Source: Halococcus sediminicola (GTDB taxonomy: Archaea; Halobacteriota; Halobacteria; Halobacteriales; Halococcaceae). Taken from it: a stretch of 64,000 nucleotides of DNA. The notes under the pieces are model-generated. The model was not told the DNA's origin, ran no database searches, and worked only from the letters and a program-made list of their open reading frames with translations. The stretch is taken from positions 682,001 through 746,000 of the forward strand of contig NZ_BBMP01000022.1 of the NCBI RefSeq assembly GCF_000755245.1, in the 5' to 3' direction. The translations under genes were made by a program, and so were the position numbers. Below are positions 54,071 through 63,735 of the stretch, piece after piece. Positions within the stretch are counted from its first letter, which is position 1. Every line of letters begins with the position of its first letter.

Positions 54071-54364
54071 ATGCTCGACGAGGCAGACCGCAAGGACCTG
54101 GAGAACGTTCGGCTGCGACTGCGCGTGCTGAGCGGCATGCACAAACTCGACGCCATCGAGAACGCCGACGACCTCTCCGAGCGCGACGCGGGCGAAGCCG
54201 AGGGCAAGAGCGTCGCCTACGGAAAGGCCGCCGACCACATCGCGGCGCTGCTCGACGGCGAATACGGACAGGAAAGCGTCACCGAACTCGTCGCCGACCT
54301 TCCAGAAGAGTGGAGCATGAACCTGCTGCGGTATGCCGCCTACAGCGAGCGCACCGACGACTAG
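54071..54364 (+). CDS. Small helical haloarchaeal protein
   Basis: The 97-residue protein ([20 protein letters not shown]...) is predicted to be helical, with [20 protein letters not shown] and a C-terminal [20 protein letters not shown]. No family was recognised. The upstream ATG at 54047 would add MGRTNAGR, but the TATA-like element at 54037 argues for 54071. Its stop overlaps the atpD stop in CTAG at 54361-54364. Confidence 0.62.
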   Translation: MLDEADRKDLENVRLRLRVLSGMHKLDAIENADDLSERDAGEAEGKSVAYGKAADHIAALLDGEYGQESVTELVADLPEEWSMNLLRYAAYSERTDD

Positions 54365-55062
54365 TCGGAGGTGACGGCGACTTCGCCCTCTGGCTGCTCG
54401 GTCTCGGCACTGACTGCCTCGCGGGCCTCGCGCTCCTCTTCTTCTTTCTTGTTCTTGATCTTCTTCATCCGGAAGATCTCCTCGCGCTCCTGCTCTTCGA
54501 GTTTCTGCTCGATGTACTCCTGTGACTCCTTGAGTTCGGGCAGGAGCTTGAATTCGAGCGCGTTGACCCGCCGTTTCGTCGTCTCGATCTCGTTCAACAT
54601 CTTCTTCATCGCCGTCTCGACTTCGGCGGCGAGGACGATGGAGTCGATGAGGTCCTCGTAGGCGTCGGCGGCCTCGTCGATGTGGGCGCTCGTCCCCAAA
54701 ATACCGTAGCCGCGCTCGTCGAGACCCTTCTTCACCTTCGAGGACTCGATCTGGGGCACGACCACGCCCATGATGTTCTTCGACTGGATGGTGATTTCGG
54801 GGTGCTCTTTGAGCGCCGCCGCTGCACCGCGCACCGCGAGGTCGCCCTCCATCGCGCGCGCCATGTCGATGGTCTCCTGAGCCTGCTCGTAGTCCTCACC
54901 GAGGCCCGAACGGACGTCTTGAGCCTGATCGAGGATGTCCATGAACTCCATGATGAGACCGTCGCGTTTCTGCTCCAAGGTGTCGTGGCCGCGCTCGGAG
55001 AGGTCGATGCGGTCCTCGATGGCCATCAGCTCCTTGCGCGTGGGTTTGACGTCGTTTGCCAT
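54361..55062 (-). CDS. atpD: A-type ATP synthase subunit D
   Basis: The 233-residue subunit forms the central rotor shaft with F. It is a long coiled coil: the N-terminal helix [20 protein letters not shown] and the C-terminal helix [20 protein letters not shown] pair up, separated by a small globular part. A charged tail ([13 protein letters not shown] onward) extends it past most homologues. It is the last gene of the operon, 25 nt after atpB. Confidence 0.96.
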   Translation of the reverse strand: MANDVKPTRKELMAIEDRIDLSERGHDTLEQKRDGLIMEFMDILDQAQDVRSGLGEDYEQAQETIDMARAMEGDLAVRGAAAALKEHPEITIQSKNIMGVVVPQIESSKVKKGLDERGYGILGTSAHIDEAADAYEDLIDSIVLAAEVETAMKKMLNEIETTKRRVNALEFKLLPELKESQEYIEQKLEEQEREEIFRMKKIKNKKEEEEREAREAVSAETEQPEGEVAVTSD

Positions 55063-55087
55063 TGGAAGAATTACTCGACCGAGGTCC

Positions 55088-56578
55088 TTAAGCTTCGGCC
55101 TCGGACTCGACTGCGCTCTCGTCCTCTTCGCTCGTCGATTCCTCGTCCGCCTCGCCAGTGTCCTCGCGGTAGTACTGCTCGATGAGGTCCTCGTCGATGC
55201 GGTTGAGCGACGACTTCGGCAGCGTCGAGAGTAGATCCCAGCCGATGTCGAGGGTCTCCTCGATGTCGCGGTTGTTGTCGTAGCCCTGATCGACGAACTC
55301 GCTCTCGAACCGGTCGGCCAGATCGAGATAGCGGTTGTCCTGTTCGGACAGCGCCTCGCGACCGACGATGTTCACCAGATCGCGCAGGTCTTCACCCTCC
55401 GCGTACGCCGCGTAGAGCTGGTCGGAGACGTCGCCGTGATCTTCCCGAGTGAGGCCCTCGCCGATACCGTCGTCCATGAGTCGAGAGAGGCTCGGCAGGA
55501 CGTTGACCGGCGGCTGGATGCCCTGCGAGTTGAGATTCCGGTCCATCATGATCTGCCCCTCGGTAATATATCCTGTGAGGTCGGGAATCGGGTGCGTGTC
55601 GTCGTCGCCGGGCATCGTCAGGATCGGGATCTGCGTGACCGACCCCTCGCGGCCCTTGATGCGGCCCGCACGCTCGTAGAGCTGGGCGAGGTCGGTGTAC
55701 ATGTAGCCCGGATAGCCACGCCGACCGGGCACCTCCTCGCGGGCGGCACCGATCTGGCGCAGCGCCTCGCAGTAGTTCGTCATGTCCGTCAGAATGACGA
55801 GCACGTGATAGCCCTTCTCGAAGGCGAGGTATTCGGCCGTGGTGAGCGCGAGCCGTGGCGTGATCTGACGCTCGACGGCGGGGTCGTCGGCGAGGTTCGA
55901 GAAGACGACCGAGCGTTCGAGCGCGCCCGTGCGCTCGAAGTCAGCGAGGAACTCGTTGGACTCCTCGGCGGTGATACCCATCGCACAGAACACCACGGCG
56001 AACTCCGCGTCGTCCTCGTCGCCGTCGGTGTCCGTGTCGGTGTCGTCGCCAGCCTCGTCTTCGATCTCCTCTGGCACCGTCGCTTGGCGGGCGATCTGGA
56101 GCGCGAGGTCGTTGTGTGGCAGGCCGGATGCCGAGAAGATGGGGAGCTTCTGGCCTCGAACGAGAGTATTCATCCCGTCGATGGCCGACACGCCGGTCTG
56201 AATGAACTCCTCGGGGTACTCTCTTGCGGTGGGATTGATGGCCGAGCCGATGATGTCCTCTCGCTCCTCGGGGACGATCTCGGGACCGTCGTCGATGGGA
56301 CGACCCGAGCCGTCCAACACTCTGCCGAGGAGGTCCTCGGTGACGGGCATCTTCATCGTCTCGCCGAGGAACCGAACGGAGGCGTCACGATTGATGCTGC
56401 CGGTGCCCTCGAAGACCTGGATCGAAGCGAACTCCTCGCTCGATTCGAGCACCTGTCCGCGTTTCTGTTCGCCGTCCGGTAGCTCGATCTCGACGATCTC
56501 GTCGTAGCCCACCGGCTCGTCGATCTCGACGAACACGAGTGGCCCACTGATCTCCTCGATGGTTTGGTATTCTTTCAT
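55088..56578 (-). CDS. atpB: A-type ATP synthase subunit B
   Basis: The 496-residue non-catalytic subunit alternates with A in the A3B3 head. It starts [20 protein letters not shown] and lacks a Walker A motif, as expected: the equivalent segment is [20 protein letters not shown]. Near residue 170 an Asp-rich insertion ([18 protein letters not shown]) is longer than in methanogens. [20 protein letters not shown] and [13 protein letters not shown] are conserved. The C-terminus has an acidic tail. The gene follows atpA by 11 nt. Confidence 0.97.
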   Translation of the reverse strand: MKEYQTIEEISGPLVFVEIDEPVGYDEIVEIELPDGEQKRGQVLESSEEFASIQVFEGTGSINRDASVRFLGETMKMPVTEDLLGRVLDGSGRPIDDGPEIVPEEREDIIGSAINPTAREYPEEFIQTGVSAIDGMNTLVRGQKLPIFSASGLPHNDLALQIARQATVPEEIEDEAGDDTDTDTDGDEDDAEFAVVFCAMGITAEESNEFLADFERTGALERSVVFSNLADDPAVERQITPRLALTTAEYLAFEKGYHVLVILTDMTNYCEALRQIGAAREEVPGRRGYPGYMYTDLAQLYERAGRIKGREGSVTQIPILTMPGDDDTHPIPDLTGYITEGQIMMDRNLNSQGIQPPVNVLPSLSRLMDDGIGEGLTREDHGDVSDQLYAAYAEGEDLRDLVNIVGREALSEQDNRYLDLADRFESEFVDQGYDNNRDIEETLDIGWDLLSTLPKSSLNRIDEDLIEQYYREDTGEADEESTSEEDESAVESEAEA

Positions 56579-56589
56579 CTGTGGTAGTC

Positions 56590-58347
56590 TCAGTATTTCT
56601 CCCGGAGCTGGCTCTCGATGCTCGACTCGATGTCGTCGATGAACTCCTCGTACTCTTCGGTCGTGCCGATGCGGTTCAGCCGCGGTGCGGCGTCGATGGC
56701 CGTGATCTCCTCGACAGGTACCCCAGCGTCGAGCGCCGCGAACGCCTCGTCGTTGTAGGTCCTGATCGCCTGCATGATGAGGTAGGTCTTCTCCGGCGCG
56801 GAGTAGGCGTCGGTGTCGTCGAGCGCGTTCTGCTGGAGGAACGCCTCGCGCAGGTAGCGCGCGATGTCCAACGTGAGGCGCTGGTCGTCCGGCAGCGCGT
56901 CTTCACCGACTAGCTGGACGATTTCTTGGAGCTCCGACTCCTCGTCGAGCGTGTCGATGGCCCACTGGCGCACCTCGGGCCAGTCCTCGGCGACGTTCTC
57001 GACGAACCACGGGTCGAGCTGGTCGCGGTAGAGCGAGTACGACTCGTTCCAGTCGATCGCCGGGAAGTGCCGGCGCTCGGCGAGATCCGCGTCGAGCGCC
57101 CAGAACGTCTTTACGATGCGCAGCGTGTTCTGGGTGACGGGTTCGGAGAAGTCGCCGCCCGGCGGGGAAACCGCGCCGACCGCCGAGATCGATCCTTCGG
57201 TCCCGTTGATGTTCTGGAAGTAGCCCGCGCGCTCGTAGAACTCCGAGAGGCGCGCCGCGAGGTAGGCCGGATACCCCTCCTCGCCGGGCATCTCTTCCAG
57301 GCGCGAACTGATCTCGCGCATCGCCTCGGCCCATCTCGACGTCGAGTCGGCCATCAGCGCCACGTCGTAGCCCATGTCGCGGTAGTATTCGGCGATCGTG
57401 ATGCCCGTGTAGACACACGATTCGCGCGCCGCGACCGGCATGTTGGAGGTATTGGCGATGAGACACGTCCGAGACATGAGCGGCTTGCCCGTGTTCGGGT
57501 CTTCGAGGTCCGGGAAGTCGTCGATGACCTCCGTCATCTCGTTGCCGCGTTCGCCACAGCCGATGTAGATGACGATGTCTGCGTCGGCGAACTTCGCGAG
57601 GCTCTGCTGAGTGACGGTCTTCCCCGAACCGAACGGCCCCGGAATCGCGGCCGTCCCGCCCTTGGCGAGCGGGAACAGGCCATCCTGAATCCGCTGTCCG
57701 GTGATCAGCGGCGTGGTCGGCGTCTCCTTGTCGACCGTGGGGCGGGCCTCGCGCACCGGCCACTCCTGGTGCATCGTGACCTCCTCGCCCGAATCGAGTT
57801 CGACGACCGTCTCCTCGACGGTGAACGAACCTTCCTCAATTTCGACCACTTCGCCACCGTCGTAGTCCGGCGGCACGAGCACTTTGTGCTCGATGCTCTC
57901 GGTCTCCGGTACTGTTCCGACGACGTCACCGGCTTCGAGGTCGTCGCCCTCCTCGACTGTCGGCGTGAACTCCCACGTCTCGTCCATGTCGATGCCCGGT
58001 GCGTCGACACCACGGTCGAGGAACGCGCCCATCCGGTCTTCGAGCACGTCGAGCGGGCGCTGAACCCCGTCGTAGATCGAGTACAACATCCCGGGACCCA
58101 GATCGACCGAGAGGGGTTCGCCGGTGTTCGTGACGGGTTCGCCCGGCGCGATGTTCGAGGTCTCCTCGTAGACCTGGATCGTGGTTCGGTTGCCCTCGAT
58201 CTCGATGACCTCGCCCATCAGCCCCTCCTCGCCGACGTAGACCACGTCGTTCATCCGAGCGCCGAGGTCCGTCGCCACCACCACGGGACCGCTCACGCTC
58301 GCAATCGTGCCGTCCTCGTTCGCCTGTGTATCGGTTGCCTGACTCAT
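56590..58347 (-). CDS. atpA: A-type ATP synthase catalytic subunit A
   Basis: The 585-residue catalytic subunit has the N-terminal barrel ([20 protein letters not shown]), the A-type bulge region around residues 115-200, Walker [12 protein letters not shown] near 237, the catalytic [10 protein letters not shown] and Walker B-like [20 protein letters not shown], then [17 protein letters not shown]. No intein interrupts it, which is worth noting as A subunits sometimes carry one near the P-loop. It starts three nt after atpF's stop. Confidence 0.98.
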   Translation of the reverse strand: MSQATDTQANEDGTIASVSGPVVVATDLGARMNDVVYVGEEGLMGEVIEIEGNRTTIQVYEETSNIAPGEPVTNTGEPLSVDLGPGMLYSIYDGVQRPLDVLEDRMGAFLDRGVDAPGIDMDETWEFTPTVEEGDDLEAGDVVGTVPETESIEHKVLVPPDYDGGEVVEIEEGSFTVEETVVELDSGEEVTMHQEWPVREARPTVDKETPTTPLITGQRIQDGLFPLAKGGTAAIPGPFGSGKTVTQQSLAKFADADIVIYIGCGERGNEMTEVIDDFPDLEDPNTGKPLMSRTCLIANTSNMPVAARESCVYTGITIAEYYRDMGYDVALMADSTSRWAEAMREISSRLEEMPGEEGYPAYLAARLSEFYERAGYFQNINGTEGSISAVGAVSPPGGDFSEPVTQNTLRIVKTFWALDADLAERRHFPAIDWNESYSLYRDQLDPWFVENVAEDWPEVRQWAIDTLDEESELQEIVQLVGEDALPDDQRLTLDIARYLREAFLQQNALDDTDAYSAPEKTYLIMQAIRTYNDEAFAALDAGVPVEEITAIDAAPRLNRIGTTEEYEEFIDDIESSIESQLREKY

Positions 58348-58350
58348 AAA

Positions 58351-58677
58351 TTAGTTCTCGTCCATCAAGTCGATGCCGATGGCGCGTTTGATCTGCCCGC
58401 GCAGTCCGCCGCTGCCGGCCCCCTCGCCGCCGAGAGTCACCAGCGTGGGCTCGATACTCGTCTCGGCGTCCTGTCTGACACCCCGCGAGAGGTGTTCCAT
58501 ATCGTCGTCGGCCATCACGACGATGCCGATCTCCTCGTCATCGAAGACGCGCTCGACGGCCGCGTCGAGTTCGTCTTCTTTCTCGTCGTCGGGAACGTTC
58601 TCGAAGGCTCTGACGCCCGCGAGCCGAAAGCCCGTCGTGAACTCCGGGCTGCCGACGACGGCGATCTCCTGACTCAT
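58351..58677 (-). CDS. atpF: A-type ATP synthase subunit F
   Basis: The 108-residue subunit binds D in the central stalk and is thought to regulate rotation. It has a CheY-like fold: IAVVGSPEFTTGFRLAGVRA, DDEEIGIVVMADDDMEHLSR and the C-terminal helix LRGQIKRAIGIDLMDEN. It sits between atpC and atpA in the operon. Confidence 0.95.
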   Translation of the reverse strand: MSQEIAVVGSPEFTTGFRLAGVRAFENVPDDEKEDELDAAVERVFDDEEIGIVVMADDDMEHLSRGVRQDAETSIEPTLVTLGGEGAGSGGLRGQIKRAIGIDLMDEN

Positions 58678-58717
58678 GGGCTGATACTGTGAACGCCACC
58701 CGTTTCGACCTGTCGGT

Positions 58718-59779
58718 TCATACCATCACCAGCTCCTCCTCGATGGTCTCGGGGTCCAGTCTGGCCTCCTTGCCGCGCGCGATGGCGCGAACGTTGTCGA
58801 CCTCACGCATCTTCGCCAGCACGTAGGCGAACACCGGACAGACCGAGAGGGGATAGCGATTCGAGAGGCTCCGCGAGTATTCGAGCAGCGCGGCGTCGAG
58901 CGCGCGCTCGACACCCCGCAGACTCTCGGCCGATTCGAGTTCGCTCAGCGCCGCATCCAGGTCGTCACCGTAGGGACTCTCGCGCAGGCGCGCAACGAGT
59001 TCGTCGGTGTTCGAGACCAGTCCGCGGATCTCGTCTTCCTCGAACAGCCGTCCACCCGCGATGTAGTATTCGGCGGGGTCGACGTCCGCACCGCTGCGCG
59101 AGAGCCGCAGCGCGTTCTCGACGTTGCGGAAGTCGATCTCTGCTTCGAGGAAGTCGATGTACAGCTGTGTGGGGCGGTTCGGCTCCGCGGGAAGTCCCTC
59201 GATGAGCGCCTCGTAGAAGGCACGGTCGGTGGCGTTTTCGAGGGGCACGAGCACCGCTTGCTCCTCGTAATCACCGTAGGCTGCCGCGAGCGGCTCCCCG
59301 AAGAGCGTGTCCGCGAGGATGTCGACGACCGCCTCGATCGACTCCGCGCCGAGCAGGCGATCGATGCGCGCGTCCGAGAACTCGCCGGCGCGGATGAGGT
59401 CGGTCTCGACCGCCTCGCGCTCGGCGTCGGAGTACAGTCCTCGGATGACGGTCTTGATGTTCCACGCGTCGAACTGGCGGAGATAGCGCGCGATGTAGTC
59501 GTACAGCGGTCCCTCGGCGAACCGGAGCAGGTCGTCGAAGTGGTTCGCGAGGTTGCGGTGGAGGGCGTTCTCGATGAGGTCCACACCGGAGTACCGCGCA
59601 CCGAGGGCGTTCATCGCCTCCTCGTACTCCGATTCCTCCATGAACCGGGCGATCTCGCCCGGCCCCATTCGGATCAACTTGCGATAATCGTCCTCGTCGA
59701 ACAACTTCGCCCGGCGCGAACGGACGCGCGCGGTGACGTACTCGTAGTTCGAACTCGATGCGTTCGTTCGCGTGCTCAT
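58718..59779 (-). CDS. atpC: A-type ATP synthase subunit C
   Basis: The 353-residue subunit links the central stalk to the membrane rotor ring. It is all helical in repeat units, starting SNYEYVTARVRSRRAKLFDE and containing DYIARYLRQFDAWNIKTVIR and YIDFLEAEIDFRNVENALRL, with the C-terminal RGKEARLDPETIEEELVMV. Its start codon overlaps the atpE stop (4 nt), so translation is coupled. Confidence 0.96.
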   Translation of the reverse strand: MSTRTNASSSNYEYVTARVRSRRAKLFDEDDYRKLIRMGPGEIARFMEESEYEEAMNALGARYSGVDLIENALHRNLANHFDDLLRFAEGPLYDYIARYLRQFDAWNIKTVIRGLYSDAEREAVETDLIRAGEFSDARIDRLLGAESIEAVVDILADTLFGEPLAAAYGDYEEQAVLVPLENATDRAFYEALIEGLPAEPNRPTQLYIDFLEAEIDFRNVENALRLSRSGADVDPAEYYIAGGRLFEEDEIRGLVSNTDELVARLRESPYGDDLDAALSELESAESLRGVERALDAALLEYSRSLSNRYPLSVCPVFAYVLAKMREVDNVRAIARGKEARLDPETIEEELVMV

Positions 59780-60354
59780 TGGTCGAACAGTCGGTCACTG
59801 ACCGCTTTCAACTCCTCGTCCCAGACCGCATCGAACACCGAGTCGAAGGTGTTGTTCACCCGCACGCGCGAGGCCTCGTTCTCGGCGACGATGCCGCCGA
59901 GACACTCGACCGAACCGGCGTGGGAAAAGTCCTCGTAGTCGTCGAGGATCGACTCGATGAGGTCGGCGTCGTCGGCGCGGCCATACACCTCGATCGAACC
60001 GCCGTCGAACTCCCGCGCGGCATCGTCGAGCAGTTCGCGAGTCAGCGCCTCGCGCCGGTCGCCGGAGATGTCCGCCACCGCCGACTCGGCGCGCTCGCGG
60101 ACCGCGGCGAGGCTGTCGCGGCGCGCTTCGAGGCGCTTTTGCTTTGCTTCGAGTTTCGCACTGGAGAGCTTCTGCTCGCGCTCCTGTTCGATGCGCGTTT
60201 CGAGGTCGCGCTCGCGCTCGGCGAGGATGTCGTCGGCGTCGGCTTGCGCCTCGGCGCGGATCTCCTCGACGCGCTCGTCGGTCTCGCGCTCGATGCGCTC
60301 GGCGCGCTCTCGGGCGTCGTCTTTGATGTCTTCGGCGACCGTATCGAGACTCAT
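59776..60354 (-). CDS. atpE: A-type ATP synthase subunit E
   Basis: The 192-residue subunit pairs with H to form the peripheral stalks. The N-terminal half is a long charged helix (DARERAERIERETDERVEEI, ERERDLETRIEQEREQKLSS), and the C-terminal globular half contains YEDFSHAGSVECLGGIVAEN and ends KAVSDRLFDQ. It starts 13 nt after the proteolipid gene. Confidence 0.95.
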   Translation of the reverse strand: MSLDTVAEDIKDDARERAERIERETDERVEEIRAEAQADADDILAERERDLETRIEQEREQKLSSAKLEAKQKRLEARRDSLAAVRERAESAVADISGDRREALTRELLDDAAREFDGGSIEVYGRADDADLIESILDDYEDFSHAGSVECLGGIVAENEASRVRVNNTFDSVFDAVWDEELKAVSDRLFDQ

Positions 60355-60367
60355 TGGTTGGAAGGCG

Positions 60368-60634
60368 TTACTGCAAGAACAGCGTGACCAGCGTGAGGAG
60401 CACGATCGTCTCCGGCAGCACTGTCATGACGAGTGCGATACCGAACGAGATCGAGTCCTCGGCGAGCGCGCCGATCGCGGCCGCACCGATACCGCGCTCG
60501 GCGTAGCCCGCGCCGAAGCCGGCCAGCCCGACTCCGAGCGCCGCCAGCCCGGTCCCGGTGATCGCCGGGCCGCCACCTTGTTGAAGCAGTACCATCGCGT
60601 CGATGAACGCAGCCGTGAGTTCGAGTCCTATCAT
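60368..60634 (-). CDS. atpK: A-type ATP synthase proteolipid subunit K
   Basis: The 88-residue ring subunit has two membrane helices: an Ala/Gly-rich one (TGLAALGVGLAGFGAGYAER) and a second with the ion-binding glutamate E75 in VMTVLPETIVLL. The polar loop GIGAAAIGALAEDS joins them. One hairpin per chain is the usual size. It has a probable promoter of its own in the 164-base gap after atpI. Confidence 0.95.
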   Translation of the reverse strand: MIGLELTAAFIDAMVLLQQGGGPAITGTGLAALGVGLAGFGAGYAERGIGAAAIGALAEDSISFGIALVMTVLPETIVLLTLVTLFLQ

Positions 60635-60692
60635 GGGTTTTCCGTTGCGTGTTCGCTTGCTTCCGAACAGTGCCTACTCCCGCTACTGGATT

Positions 60693-60700
60693 CATAAAGC
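60693..60700 (-). promoter_or_regulatory. Internal promoter before atpK
   Basis: Minus-strand GCTTTATG, preceded by an AT-rich stretch GAATTTTTTGGG, lies about 60 bp upstream of the atpK ATG. Within the otherwise tightly packed operon this 164-base gap is the longest, consistent with extra proteolipid transcription. Confidence 0.45.
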
Positions 60701-60776
60701 TTCCCAAAAAATTCCAGCAACCGTGGATGGACAGCCTCATAAGGCCACACAGCGCACATCGAAGGATGGAGTGACA

Positions 60777-60791
60777 CCCCGCGAAACGGGG
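60777..60791 (-). terminator. Stem-loop after atpI
   Basis: CCCCG and CGGGG form a 5-bp stem with a 5-base loop (TTTCG on the minus strand), seven bases after the atpI stop at 60799. It may be a partial terminator or RNA-processing site between atpI and atpK. No T-run follows it. Confidence 0.35.
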
Positions 60792-60798
60792 AGGGAGT

Positions 60799-63021
60799 TC
60801 AGTTCTCGCCGGTGTGCTTTCGTTCGCGGCCGAAGGGCGTGTAGCGCTCGCCGCCGCCCTCGTAGAACTTGTTCAGGAACTCGACGTATTCGAGGCGGAT
60901 GGCCTGCAGGCCGGCGCTGGTGATACCGAGTGCGAGCACGACCACGTGCCCGAAGACGAGCACTAGAACCCCACCGATGACGCCGCCGATGCCCATGTGG
61001 ACTAGCCCGGGGAACATCAGTTCGGCGTTGGGACCGACCGTCGCCACGTAGTCCGGGCCGTGGTCGATGAGGAAGTGGAACTCCTGTGCGCCCGCGGGGC
61101 CCTCGCTGTAGGCCCCGAAAAAGAGCAGGTTGACGACGAAGGCCATCCCGGCCTTCGCCAGCAACACCGCCGCCAGACGGGTATAGGAGAGCACGTTTAC
61201 GAGTACCTGCAGGCTTTCGAGCGCGCCCGAGACGATGCCCGGCAGCACGCCGAAGTGGCCCACCTCGCTGACGATGAACATGAGCACGCCGAGCAGGAAT
61301 CCACCCACCAGCCCCACGAGACCGACCGTCGCCGAGAAGCCGGTGAAACCGAGCGCGAACGGTTCGCCGTTGAACACCGTAAAGAGGAACTCGGGCTTGG
61401 CGCTGGCGGCCGATTCGCTGAAGATCCAGATCCAGATGCCGAGCATGCGGATGAGCCACGACCCCGGTTCGAGCACCGCGGTGCGCAGACCGTCCTTCTG
61501 GAACTCCTCGACGAAGCCAATGATGTAGGCGACGGTCATGTGGAGCAGGCCGACGAGCAGGCTCACGACGAGCCAGAGCTGTGCCCACTCGATGCCGGCC
61601 GGCGACAGGCCCTTCTCGATCGGCGGGTGGCCACCCCAGACGACCTCGCCAAGCACGTGCAGGCCGAAGATCTCGCCGTAGAGAACCCCAAAGAGCATCG
61701 TGAACCCGCCCGCCCAGAGCGCGATCGCACCGAGGCTGCGGACGGCGTCGCTGTCGAAGCGTGTGTAGACGAGAAAGCCGATGGCGGTGTAGAGGATGCC
61801 GTATCCCAGATCACCGATCATGAACCCGAAGAAGGCCGGGAAGGTGAGGAACAGTACGACCGACGGGTCGAGTTCGGAGTACTTCGGTCGGTCGATGAGG
61901 TTGACGAGCATCTCGAACGGTCTCACCGGGTCGGGGTTCTCCTGGACGACCGGCGGCTCGCTGCCGGACATCGGCCGGTCCGCCTCGGTGCCGCCGTCGG
62001 TTTCGACCGCGACCCCGCCGTCGGCGGCCGTCTCCGGTTCGCCCCGCCCGCCCTCGTCGGCGTCGGTCGGTTCGCGGTCGACGAGGCGGCCGTCGCTGTC
62101 GTAGGATGCGCGTTCGAGTTCCTCGACCTCGCAGTGTTCGCCGACACTCGTTTCGAGTGCCTCGGCGAGGTCGACGAACTTCTCGGTGGGGATCCAGCCC
62201 TCGGCGACGAAGGCGTTCTGCGTGGTCGCAAACGAGAGCGGTGCCTCGCGCTTTTCGACCTCGATGGCGAGTTGCTCTTCGGCCGCCAACAGGAAGTCGG
62301 CGTGCTCTTCGCGGAGCGCGTCGATGTCGTCCTCGACGCTCTCGATCTCCCCGTCGAGGTCGGCGCGGCGCGCTTCGAGTTGTGAGACGTACTCCGTCGG
62401 TGCACCCTCGCCGTCGGGCACCTCGATGGCCGCGAACTCCGCGCCGACGAGCACGTCTTCGAGCACGTCCTGTTCGCCCTCGGCCGGCTCGGCGAACACC
62501 GCGATGGCGTCGCCCTCGGCGAACAGTTCGTAGCGGGCGACGTCGTCGGCGGCGTCGAGCGCGTCGCGGACGGCGCTCTCGTCGCCCTCGCCGACGCGCG
62601 TTTCGAGGTTCTCGTAGCCGGTGAGGAGGTCGAGGTCGATGCCGAGCGCCTCGATGGGGGCCATCGCGCCGATGCGCTCGTCGACCGTGCGACGCTCCTC
62701 GCGGAACTCCTCGCGGCGGTCGTCGAGCGTGTTGACCTCTCCACGGATCGATTCGAGCCGATCGTCGACGTCGACCGATCCTACCTGTGCCTCGCGGTCG
62801 GGATCCACGTCGAGGATCGACTGGAGCGAGCGGACCGTGACGAGGCGTTCGGCGGCCCCGTCAGCGCCGGCGATCGGGTCGCCGGGGTCGAATCCCTCCC
62901 ACTCGCCGTCGTAGTCGGTCACGTGAACCAGTCGGAGATCGTGGATCGTCTCGATGACGTCGTCGAGCACGCGGTTCGCGCCGGTGACCGACACCCGGCT
63001 CATCCGTTCGGGCCTAAGCAT
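60799..63021 (-). CDS. atpI: A-type ATP synthase membrane subunit I (a)
   Basis: The 740-residue stator subunit has a soluble N-terminal half with coiled coils (RREEFREERRTVDERIGAMA) and a C-terminal membrane half with about eight helices, including GDLGYGILYTAIGFLVYTRF and the essential Arg in NVLSYTRLAAVLLAKAGMAF. A highly acidic low-complexity linker of about 60 residues (DADEGGRGEPETAADGG...) joins them. The start at 63021 overlaps atpH by 8 nt. Confidence 0.96.
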   Translation of the reverse strand: MLRPERMSRVSVTGANRVLDDVIETIHDLRLVHVTDYDGEWEGFDPGDPIAGADGAAERLVTVRSLQSILDVDPDREAQVGSVDVDDRLESIRGEVNTLDDRREEFREERRTVDERIGAMAPIEALGIDLDLLTGYENLETRVGEGDESAVRDALDAADDVARYELFAEGDAIAVFAEPAEGEQDVLEDVLVGAEFAAIEVPDGEGAPTEYVSQLEARRADLDGEIESVEDDIDALREEHADFLLAAEEQLAIEVEKREAPLSFATTQNAFVAEGWIPTEKFVDLAEALETSVGEHCEVEELERASYDSDGRLVDREPTDADEGGRGEPETAADGGVAVETDGGTEADRPMSGSEPPVVQENPDPVRPFEMLVNLIDRPKYSELDPSVVLFLTFPAFFGFMIGDLGYGILYTAIGFLVYTRFDSDAVRSLGAIALWAGGFTMLFGVLYGEIFGLHVLGEVVWGGHPPIEKGLSPAGIEWAQLWLVVSLLVGLLHMTVAYIIGFVEEFQKDGLRTAVLEPGSWLIRMLGIWIWIFSESAASAKPEFLFTVFNGEPFALGFTGFSATVGLVGLVGGFLLGVLMFIVSEVGHFGVLPGIVSGALESLQVLVNVLSYTRLAAVLLAKAGMAFVVNLLFFGAYSEGPAGAQEFHFLIDHGPDYVATVGPNAELMFPGLVHMGIGGVIGGVLVLVFGHVVVLALGITSAGLQAIRLEYVEFLNKFYEGGGERYTPFGRERKHTGEN

Positions 63022-63340
63022 GAACTCTCTCGACGAAGCGCTCGACGACGTACTCGACGGTTTCGTCGCGGCGCTCTCTGGCCTGTGCTTCGAGTTGCTC
63101 GCGTTCGTCCTCGCCCGCGGCGAGGATCTCCTCGCGCTCTCGTTCGATCTCCGCGCGGGCCTCCTCGAAGCGCTCCTGTTCGAGTTCGTCGGCCTCCGCG
63201 CGGGCCTGTTCGCGGATCTCTTCGGCCTCCTCGCGGGCCTCGGCGATGCGCTCTTCGCGCTCGGCTTTGGCCCGTTCGAGAATCTCTTCGGCCTCCCGCT
63301 CGGCACCCTGGATTCGGTCGAGGACCTCTGGTCTCGCCAT
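63014..63340 (-). CDS. atpH: A-type ATP synthase subunit H
   Basis: The 108-residue protein is one long charged coiled coil (EVLDRIQGAEREAEEILERA, REEAEEIREQARAEADELEQ) that pairs with E in the peripheral stalk. It is the first gene of the operon. A short hydrophobic end ETVEYVVERFVERVHA closes it. No clear TATA is visible in the first 40 bases upstream. Confidence 0.93.
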   Translation of the reverse strand: MARPEVLDRIQGAEREAEEILERAKAEREERIAEAREEAEEIREQARAEADELEQERFEEARAEIEREREEILAAGEDEREQLEAQARERRDETVEYVVERFVERVHA

Positions 63341-63702
63341 TCTTCCGCGAGGGTTGTGTGAGCGGCTATTTGGTAGTTGCGAATGTCTCCGGTCATTGTG
63401 GTCCTGCTGTGCTGGTGCTGTGGGGCTATGCTGGTGCTTGTACTGACCGTGGCGCGTGCTCGTGCTCGTGTGCGAACGAAGTCTTGAGCATCGAGCGCGC
63501 ACCGGCCCGAGGGATGAGCGACGCGAACGAAGTGAGCGGAGCGAATCGGTTGGGGAGGAATGTGGCTGTCGCGGGGCGGTGGTGGGCTGACAGGTATTGA
63601 ACCGCGAGTGAATGAAATGAGCGAGCGGAAGTTTTTGGTCCAGATTTTTGCGAGGAGTGGTGGCCGACCGCAGGAAGGCCACCCGACGAGTAAAAAGGTG
63701 GG
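63341..63702 (-). repeat. Intergenic element copy E between atpH and the methyltransferase
   Basis: The 395-base gap has no supported gene. Read on the minus strand from 63702 it gives CCCACCTTTTTACTCGTCGG, GTGGCCTTCCTGCGGTCGGC, CACCACTCCTCGCAAAAATC, TGGACCAAAAACTTCCGCTC, CCTCCCCAACCGATTCGCTC and GTCGCTCATCCCTCG to about 63480. It matches copy A at 3579-3840 over nearly its full length. Bases 63341-63470 contain nothing recognised. Confidence 0.72.
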
Positions 63703-63703
63703 A

Positions 63704-63711
63704 GTTTATCC
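63704..63711 (+). promoter_or_regulatory. TATA box of the methyltransferase gene
   Basis: GTTTATCC lies about 28 bp upstream of the ATG at 63736, directly at the edge of element copy E. Confidence 0.5.
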
Positions 63712-63735
63712 TACGGGCGGTCGGAGTGGGGGGCA

